DNA of 64,000 nt from SPCO01 sp964579825 (lineage in GTDB: Bacteria > Chloroflexota > Limnocylindria > Limnocylindrales > CSP1-4), in assembly GCA_964579825.1 (NCBI GenBank), contig CAZOHT010000002.1, forward strand, positions 1 to 64,000, given 5' to 3'. A program made the position numbers and the translations under genes. Position 1 is the first letter of the stretch. Each line of letters starts with the position of its first letter. The notes under the pieces were generated by a model. That model did not search any database and was not told the DNA's origin. It was given only the letters and a program-made list of their open reading frames with translations. Positions 58,502 through 64,000 of the stretch are shown in pieces.

Positions 58502-59281
58502 ACCTCCACCCGACTCTGGGATCGCGCGGCCGCCCTGCCCGTCGCCGTCGACGGCCGCCGCGTGCCCGAGGTCGCGGCCCTGCCCGCCGGACTCCCGAGC
58601 GTCACGGAGCTGTTCGACTTCATGCGCGACGCCGAGACACGGTTCGCCACGCTCCGGATGCGGATCGTGGACCGCCGCTGGACGTCCCGCGGCGAGGAGG
58701 CGACGACGATGGACGTCGCACTGCGTCACCCAGGCTCCGCCAAGGTGACGACGAGCCTGCCCGGGCCGGAGGTCGGCGGGCCATACGAGATCTGGGTCAC
58801 GGACGGCGAACTCGTGCGGACCTACGCGAGTGCCCACACCCTCGGCACCCAGCGCCCGATCCGCAACCGCCCACGCGGCCTCGGCGACCCGGACTTCCCG
58901 GGGACCGCCCAGGTCTACGAGCCCGTGACGCCATTGCCGGCCGAGACCCTGCCAGACACCTTCGTCCACCCCGCCGGCTTCTGCCAGAACGTCCTGGCGA
59001 CCGGTCCATGCTCGGTCACCGGGACGGACCTCATCGCCGGGCGCGAAGCGATCCTGCTGACCTGCGACCACCCGCGGACGATGGGCCTGTCGGGCGACCG
59101 GCCGGACTTCGGTCTGACCGTCGGTGTGGATCGCGAGACCGGTGTCATCGTCCGGCTGATCGAGACCATCGGCGGGGTCGTCGCGCGACACGCCGAGGTC
59201 ACCGAACTGGCGCCGGATGCCGCCCTCCCCGCATCCGCATTCGAGTTCGTCTTCCCTAGTGGGACCACGATGCTCTATTGA
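58499..59281 (+). CDS. LolA/RseB-like protein without signal peptide
   Basis: A 260-residue protein whose middle resembles the LolA/MucB-RseB beta-sheet family: FATLRMRIVDRRWTSRGEEATTMDVALRHP.SAKVTT, YEIWVTDGELVRTY, and a late FGLTVGVDRETGVIVRLIET. Relatives are exported sensors or lipoprotein carriers, yet no signal peptide or membrane span is visible, which is odd. Either it is cytosolic or uses another route. Function not assigned. Confidence 0.65.
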   Translation: MTSTRLWDRAAALPVAVDGRRVPEVAALPAGLPSVTELFDFMRDAETRFATLRMRIVDRRWTSRGEEATTMDVALRHPGSAKVTTSLPGPEVGGPYEIWVTDGELVRTYASAHTLGTQRPIRNRPRGLGDPDFPGTAQVYEPVTPLPAETLPDTFVHPAGFCQNVLATGPCSVTGTDLIAGREAILLTCDHPRTMGLSGDRPDFGLTVGVDRETGVIVRLIETIGGVVARHAEVTELAPDAALPASAFEFVFPSGTTMLY

Positions 59282-59291
59282 CCCGGGGGGC

Positions 59292-59319
59292 TTGAAGCCC
59301 ACCGGGGAGCGCGTATAGT
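59292..59319 (+). promoter_or_regulatory. Promoter of the permease gene with a long leader
   Basis: TTGAAG (59292-59297), 16 bases, TATAGT (59314-59319). Transcription from here leaves a leader of about 235 nt before the ATG at 59560, the longest in the window. Confidence 0.5.
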
Positions 59320-59518
59320 CCCGCCATCGTTCCCGATGCACGGTGGGGAGAGGAGGCCTGAGCGATCGAGCGGCAGCCGACACGCTCGCTGCCCGGCGGT
59401 TGAGACAGCCGCTCGGCCAGCCCGTCATCCCACGCATCCCCGCGTTCGCGCGCGGCGCACCGTTCGACGGTCGCAGCCGCCGCACCCGGTTCGGTCTTGA
59501 GGGAGGCCGACCCGACCC

Positions 59519-59535
59519 ATCGCCCGTTGGGCGAT
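59519..59535 (+). promoter_or_regulatory. Hairpin in the permease leader
   Basis: ATCGCCC-GTT-GGGCGAT is a perfect 7-bp stem with a 3-base loop, 11 bases upstream of the GGGAGG ribosome site. A second small stem, GGCAGC/GCTGCC, lies near 59373-59395. No known riboswitch consensus was recognised. Confidence 0.4.
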
Positions 59536-59559
59536 CAGGTCCGAGTGAGGGAGGAATCG

Positions 59560-61236
59560 ATGACCCAGCCAAAGTCCCGCGACGACGTCATCAAGCAGGA
59601 CGTCGCCGACCTGCACAGGCTCGGCTACGCACAGGAGCTGTTCCGCACGATGGGCGGATTCAGCAACTTCGCCATCAGCTTCAGCATCATCAGCATCCTG
59701 ACCGGGGCGGTCATCCTGTACGACTACGGTCTCGCCTGGGCGGGGACCGCCGCCGTCATGATCGGCTGGCCGCTGGTCACGGTCTTCGTGCTCCTCATCG
59801 CGGCGAGCATGTCCGAGATCGCCTCGGCCTACCCGACGGCTGGCGGCCTGTACTACTGGGCCAGCCGGATGAAGAACAAGAACTGGGGCTGGTGGACCGC
59901 GTGGTTCAACCTGATCGGCCAGTTCGCGATCGTCGCCGGCATCAACTTCGCCGCCGCGGCGTTTCTCAATGCCACCCTCATCACGCCCCTGCTGGCCAAC
60001 GTCGGCATCACGTACGACAACACGACGGTCCTCCTGGCCAATGGCGACACCGCCATCCTGACCGGCCAGCTCCTGACGATGGGCATCCTCATGCTCGTCG
60101 AGTTGATCATCAACATCGCCGGCATCAACCTCGTGGCCATCCTCAACCAGGTCAGCGTCTGGTGGCACATCGCCATCGTGGCCGCCGTGGTCGTGCTCGT
60201 GTTCCTGGCCGGCAAGCCCGACGAGTCGGGCCTGACCCTGTTCGCGATCCAGCCGCAGGACACGGTCGGCACCTGGCAGAACGCCATGGGTCCGATCACC
60301 CTGGACTACGGACCGGCGATCACCTACCCGTTGATCCTGGCGTTCTTCTTCTCGCTGCTGCAGGCGAACTGGACGTACACCGGCTACGACGCCTCGGCCC
60401 ACGTGGCGGAGGAGACCGTCGGTGCCCGGGTGGCCAGTGCGTGGGGCATCTTCCTGTCGGTGGCCGTGTCGGCCGTCGTCGGGTTCATCTTCCTGCTCGC
60501 CCTATCCACCCATCTGCCGAACCTTTCGACGTTGTTCCCGCCCGTCCTGGATGACGCGACCCTGCCGACCGCCAGCCAGTACTACTTCGGCGGCGGCGTC
60601 GCGGTGATCGCCATCCTGGAACACAACCTCGGCCAGCTGGGCGATCTGCTCGCGGCTGGCATCGCCATCGCCATGGCGTTCTGCGGGTTGTCATCGGTCG
60701 CCTCGGCCGGCCGGATGCTGTACGCGTTCAGCCGCGATGACGGGCTGCCCGGCTCGGGCTGGCTGAAGAAGGTCTCGCATCGCTACCGCACGCCGGCGAA
60801 CGCCCTGACCGCGATGGTCGTCGTCGCGTGGCTGTTCTCGGTCGCGGCCGGGTACGTCGGTGGCGGCACCGCCATCGTCATCGTGACGGCCATCAGCACG
60901 ATCTTCCTGTACGCGGCCTACGGGATCTGCATCTACCTCGGCGCCACGACCAGCGAGTGGCTCGGCGAGCGCGTGTGGAGCCTGGGCCGCTACTCGAAGC
61001 CGGTGGCCTGGGTGGCCATCTTCTGGGTCGTCGTCCTGATGATCCTGTTCAGCTGGCCGACGTCGGGCAATATCAGCTTCCCGTTCATGCTCGCGACGGT
61101 CCTGTTCCTGATCGTCTACTACTTCGCCTTCGCGAAGCGGAACTTCAAGGGTCCGCAGGCGATGGGCGACGCGACCGAGCTGACCGAGATCGAGCGCGAG
61201 TTCTCGCAGGCTGCGCGCGAGGTCGGTGGCTCCTAG
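59560..61236 (+). CDS. APC-family amino-acid/polyamine permease
   Basis: A 558-residue inner-membrane transporter with about twelve spans. FSNFAISFSIISILTG (36-51), ASAYPTAGGLYYWASRM near 110 and GYDASAHVAEET near 296 match the GABA/choline/polyamine permease (AAT/ACT) group. It is followed, beyond a terminator, by a glutamine-synthetase-family ligase, a pairing typical of amine or polyamine use. The ATG at 59560 has GGGAGG upstream; the frame is open further back in the leader. Confidence 0.9.
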   Translation: MTQPKSRDDVIKQDVADLHRLGYAQELFRTMGGFSNFAISFSIISILTGAVILYDYGLAWAGTAAVMIGWPLVTVFVLLIAASMSEIASAYPTAGGLYYWASRMKNKNWGWWTAWFNLIGQFAIVAGINFAAAAFLNATLITPLLANVGITYDNTTVLLANGDTAILTGQLLTMGILMLVELIINIAGINLVAILNQVSVWWHIAIVAAVVVLVFLAGKPDESGLTLFAIQPQDTVGTWQNAMGPITLDYGPAITYPLILAFFFSLLQANWTYTGYDASAHVAEETVGARVASAWGIFLSVAVSAVVGFIFLLALSTHLPNLSTLFPPVLDDATLPTASQYYFGGGVAVIAILEHNLGQLGDLLAAGIAIAMAFCGLSSVASAGRMLYAFSRDDGLPGSGWLKKVSHRYRTPANALTAMVVVAWLFSVAAGYVGGGTAIVIVTAISTIFLYAAYGICIYLGATTSEWLGERVWSLGRYSKPVAWVAIFWVVVLMILFSWPTSGNISFPFMLATVLFLIVYYFAFAKRNFKGPQAMGDATELTEIEREFSQAAREVGGS

Positions 61237-61265
61237 CCCTCGACCGAGTCGCGGCCCGCATCACG

Positions 61266-61292
61266 AAGGCCGGCCCGAGGCGGGCCGGCCTT
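61266..61292 (+). terminator. Strong intrinsic-type hairpin after the permease gene
   Basis: AAGGCCGGCCCG-AGG-CGGGCCGGCCTT: a perfect 12-bp stem with a 3-base loop, 29 bases after the permease stop. It lacks a long U-tract, but its stability suggests termination or strong attenuation before the ligase gene. Confidence 0.75.
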
Positions 61293-61326
61293 CCCATCCA
61301 GCCTTCGCAGTGAGGAGCCGAACGCG

Positions 61327-62724
61327 ATGAGCGACCACGGTCACGGCAAGCACCCGCGGCTCCTCGAGCTCGAGGCCATGGTCCGGGACGGCCGGATCGA
61401 CACGATCGTCGTGGCCATCACGGACATGCAGGGCCGCCTCGTCGGCAAGCGCGTCCAGGGCCAGGCCTTCCTGGACGGCGTCATCTCGCACGGCGCCCAC
61501 TTCTGCACGTACCTGCTGGGCACGGACATGGAGATGAACACGCCCGAGGGCTACAAGCTCATGAACTGGGAGACCGGCTACGGCGACTGGATCGCCGAGC
61601 CGATCTGGGACCAGCTCCGCGTCCTGCCGTGGCTGCCCGGGACCGCGCTGGTCCTGGCCGACGCGATCGACGAGGAGACCGGCGCCGAGATCCCCATCGC
61701 GCCACGGACCATCCTCAAGCGCCAGGTCGCACTGGCCGCGGAGCAGGGATTCGCGCTCAAGGCCGGCTCGGAGTTCGAGTTCTACGTCCTGAAGGACTCA
61801 TGGGAGGAGCTGGCCGAGCGTGGCTGGCCGATCCCGCGCACGTTCGGCCACTACAACGAGGATTACCACCTGCTCCAGGCGACGAAGGCCGAACCGCTCC
61901 ACCGCCTGCTGCGCAACCAGATGACCGAGGCGAACGTCCCCATCGAGTTCAGCAAGGGCGAGGCGGCCAACGGCCAGCACGAGGTCAACATCCGCTACGA
62001 CCACGTGCTCGAGTCGGCGGACCGGAGTGTCGTGTTCAAGCACGGGGCCAAGGAGATCGCCTACCTCAACAGCTGGGGCATCACGTTCATGGCCAAGCCG
62101 GACCACCGCTGGACCGGCTCGTCCGGGCACCTGCACATGAGCCTGTGGGACGTCGTGAAGGACACGCCGCTGATGGCCGCCGCGGACGGCGAGCCGGCCG
62201 GGCCGTACGGGCTGTCCCAGCTCGGCCAGCACTTCATGGCCGGGATGATGGCGCTGTCGCGCGAACTGGCCGTGTTCATCGCCCCGTTCATCAACTCGTA
62301 CAAGCGCTATGCGTCGCTGTCGTGGGCGCCGGTCAACGTGGTCTGGGGCCGGGACAACCGCACCACGGGGTTCCGCCTGGTCGGGCGCGGTCCGGGCCTG
62401 CACGTGGAGGACCGCTTCCCGGGCGGCGACATGAACGCGTACCTGACCTACGCGGCCGCGATCGGGGCCGGGCTGTACGGCATCCGCCACGAACTGCCGC
62501 TCGATCCCGAGTTCAAGGGCAACGGCTACCTCGCCACCGGCGTGGCCCGCATGCCGCGCGCGCTGTACGAGGCCATCTCGGAGCTCGAACGCTCGGAGGC
62601 CGCCGTCGAGATCTTCGGCCAGGACATCGTCGACCACTACCTGAACGCTGCCCGGGTCGAGCAGGAGACGTACGACTCGATCGTCCACCCGTGGGAACGC
62701 GAGCGCTACCTCGAGCGAGGCTGA
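61327..62724 (+). CDS. Glutamine-synthetase-family ligase (gamma-glutamylamine-type)
   Basis: A 465-residue member of the GlnA superfamily. DTIVVAITDMQGRLVGKR is the beta-Grasp start, AGSEFEFYV the first metal/ATP motif, NGQHEVNIRY and SSGHLHMSLWD the central catalytic blocks, and NRTTGFRLVGRGPGLHVEDRFPGGDMN the late substrate region. The usual NRSA/IRIP glutamine-synthetase loop is altered, pointing to a paralogue such as gamma-glutamylpolyamine or ethanolamide synthetase rather than nitrogen-assimilating GlnA. Beside an amine permease this suggests gamma-glutamylation of an imported amine. Confidence 0.85.
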   Translation: MSDHGHGKHPRLLELEAMVRDGRIDTIVVAITDMQGRLVGKRVQGQAFLDGVISHGAHFCTYLLGTDMEMNTPEGYKLMNWETGYGDWIAEPIWDQLRVLPWLPGTALVLADAIDEETGAEIPIAPRTILKRQVALAAEQGFALKAGSEFEFYVLKDSWEELAERGWPIPRTFGHYNEDYHLLQATKAEPLHRLLRNQMTEANVPIEFSKGEAANGQHEVNIRYDHVLESADRSVVFKHGAKEIAYLNSWGITFMAKPDHRWTGSSGHLHMSLWDVVKDTPLMAAADGEPAGPYGLSQLGQHFMAGMMALSRELAVFIAPFINSYKRYASLSWAPVNVVWGRDNRTTGFRLVGRGPGLHVEDRFPGGDMNAYLTYAAAIGAGLYGIRHELPLDPEFKGNGYLATGVARMPRALYEAISELERSEAAVEIFGQDIVDHYLNAARVEQETYDSIVHPWERERYLERG

Positions 62725-62767
62725 CCATCCGTCCCTCGCCACGCGTCCAGCGAACGGGCCGCTCGCG

Positions 62768-64000
62768 ATGACCGACGACGTCGGCGCCCTGCGGGAACGC
62801 CTGGCCGAGCTGGAAGCGCGTGACGCCCAGCGCGAGCGTGCGGAGCAGGTCCAGGACGCCCTCTATCGCATCGCCGACGCGGCGAGTTCCGTCAAGGACC
62901 TGCCCGCCTTCTATGCCACCGTCCACGGCATCGTCGCCGGGCTGATGGATGCCGAGAACTTCTACATCGCGCTCTACGACGCCGACCGCGAGGCGATCAA
63001 CTTCCCGTACTACGTCGATACGGTCGATACCGACATCCCGGACCCGGCGGCCTGGGATCCAGTCGGCGTCGGCGAGGCCGCCGGTATCACGGCGTATGTC
63101 CTGCGCACGGGCCGGCCACTGCTCCTGGATATCACGACCTATCTCGAACTCGTCGAGCGCGGCGAGATCGCGGTCGTGGGGTCGCTGTCGACCGGCGACT
63201 GGGTCGGGGCGCCGCTCGTGGCCGAAGGCGCGACGCTGGGCGTGATCGTCGTCCAGTCCTATGACACGAACCACCTGCACACACAGGCGGACCTGGATCT
63301 GCTCGCGTTCGTCGGGCAGCACATCGGCTCCGCCCTCAGCCGTGTCCGGGCCATCGAGGAGACCCGCCAGCGCAACGCAGAACTGGCCCTGGTCAACGAG
63401 ATCGGCCTCGCGTTGGGCAGCCAGCTCGAGTACGACGCGATCATCGAGCTGGTCGGCGAGCGGCTCCGGCAGATGTTCGATGCCCGGTCGATGTACATCG
63501 CGACCTACGACGAGGCCACCCAGATGATCTCGTTCCCGTACGAGATCGACGAGGGTGTCCGACTCCAGACCGACCCGTTCGCGTTCGGCCCCGGGCTCAC
63601 GTCGATCGTCATCCGCACGCGCAAGCCACTGCGCATCGGGCTCTCGGCGGACGCCGAAGCCCTTGGCTCCATCAACATCGGCACGGACTCGAACTCCTGG
63701 CTGGGCATCCCGATCATCAGTGGCGACCGGGTCATCGGCGTCATCTGCCTCGAGGCCGTCGAACCCAACGCGTACGACGAGTCCGATGAGCGCCTGCTCA
63801 GCACGCTCGCCTCCAGCATGGCCGTCGCCCTCGAGAGCGCCCGCCTGTTCGATGAGACGAAGCGCCTGCTGACCGAGACGGACCAGCGCAACGCCGAACT
63901 CGCGGTCATCAACGACATCGGCAACGCCCTCGCGAAGCAGCTCGACTTCGCGGCGATCATCGAGCTCGTCGGCGAGCGCGTCCGGGCGATCTTCGGCGTG
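62768..64000 (+). CDS. Tandem-GAF signalling protein (partial)
   Basis: At least 411 residues, continuing past the window. After a short coiled N-terminus (RERLAELEARDAQRERAEQ) come two GAF domains (about 35-195 and 230-365). Each is followed by a repeated linker, QRNAELALVNEIGLALGSQL and QRNAELAVINDIGNALAKQL, and a third GAF is starting. Such arrays usually end in a histidine kinase, GGDEF or cyclase domain, which cannot be seen here. No output function can be assigned. Confidence 0.82.
   Translation, partial: MTDDVGALRERLAELEARDAQRERAEQVQDALYRIADAASSVKDLPAFYATVHGIVAGLMDAENFYIALYDADREAINFPYYVDTVDTDIPDPAAWDPVGVGEAAGITAYVLRTGRPLLLDITTYLELVERGEIAVVGSLSTGDWVGAPLVAEGATLGVIVVQSYDTNHLHTQADLDLLAFVGQHIGSALSRVRAIEETRQRNAELALVNEIGLALGSQLEYDAIIELVGERLRQMFDARSMYIATYDEATQMISFPYEIDEGVRLQTDPFAFGPGLTSIVIRTRKPLRIGLSADAEALGSINIGTDSNSWLGIPIISGDRVIGVICLEAVEPNAYDESDERLLSTLASSMAVALESARLFDETKRLLTETDQRNAELAVINDIGNALAKQLDFAAIIELVGERVRAIFGV

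Noticed and set aside
1..64000. Search by eye for tRNA, rRNA, CRISPR arrays, phage genes or restriction systems
   Set aside because: No convincing signature was found; a covariance search for tRNAs and small RNAs would be needed to exclude short RNA genes.

Overview
This is 64 kb of GC-rich bacterial DNA (roughly 70% G+C by eye) from a draft scaffold. A 100-N gap at 26966-27065 is flanked by identical 55-bp contig ends. There are no rRNA, tRNA, CRISPR, phage or recognisable transposase genes. The mix of LLM-class flavin oxidoreductases, MttB-family methyltransferases, NADH:flavin oxidoreductases, tandem-GAF proteins and many apparently leaderless genes suggests an uncultured Chloroflexota relative (Limnocylindria or a similar class). 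That placement is inference; no phylogenetic marker was tested.

Layout. 1-5.2 kb: end of an unknown gene, a PaiB-like FMN-binding protein, a large double P-loop ATPase and an LLM-class oxidoreductase. 5.3-29.1 kb: an island for N-methylated amine or betaine breakdown. On the minus strand a tightly overlapping run reads enolase-superfamily enzyme, aldehyde dehydrogenase, MttB-like methyltransferase, dimethylglycine/sarcosine dehydrogenase-like flavoprotein, SoxA, a small protein, SoxB, SoxD and Fe-alcohol dehydrogenase. Divergent from it is a dipeptide/opine-type ABC importer with a Tat-exported lipoprotein and a fused DppD-DppF ATPase. Then come a trimethylamine-dehydrogenase-like protein lacking one Fe-S cysteine, a second MttB-like protein, the gap and a second Fe-S NADH:flavin oxidoreductase. 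A possible scheme is import, methyl transfer from a quaternary amine, and oxidative demethylation of tertiary and secondary amines, with the dehydrogenases handling aldehyde or alcohol products. The substrate is unknown.

29-35 kb: glycosylation genes (GT2, a LPG-synthase-like membrane protein, a GT39 mannosyltransferase) around a small sulfite-oxidase-fold molybdoprotein. The intergenic DNA here holds a small inverted-repeat element. 34-42 kb: a membrane-protein pair with a divergent TetR and palindromic operators, a LON-domain protein, a serine hydrolase, a GGDEF cyclase, an ErpA-type Fe-S carrier and a membrane protein.

42-55.5 kb: phenylacetyl-CoA-type aromatic degradation. An operon reads TetR-paaA-paaB-paaC-paaD-hydroxyacyl-CoA dehydrogenase-thiolase; a second run holds paaG, an enoyl-CoA hydratase, an EthD protein and an alpha/beta hydrolase. 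No paaE, paaK or paaZ is present. Between the two runs sits a module of a three-repeat surface protein, an ECF sigma factor and a FecR-type anti-sigma factor with a similar-looking ectodomain.

55.6-64 kb: fumarase, a Tat-type flavin amine oxidase, a LolA/RseB-like protein, an amino-acid/polyamine permease with a long leader, a glutamine-synthetase-family ligase and the start of a tandem-GAF signalling protein. A recurring -10 box (TAGACT, TACAAT, TACGAT) lies 6-9 nt before many start codons, which suggests widespread leaderless transcription.
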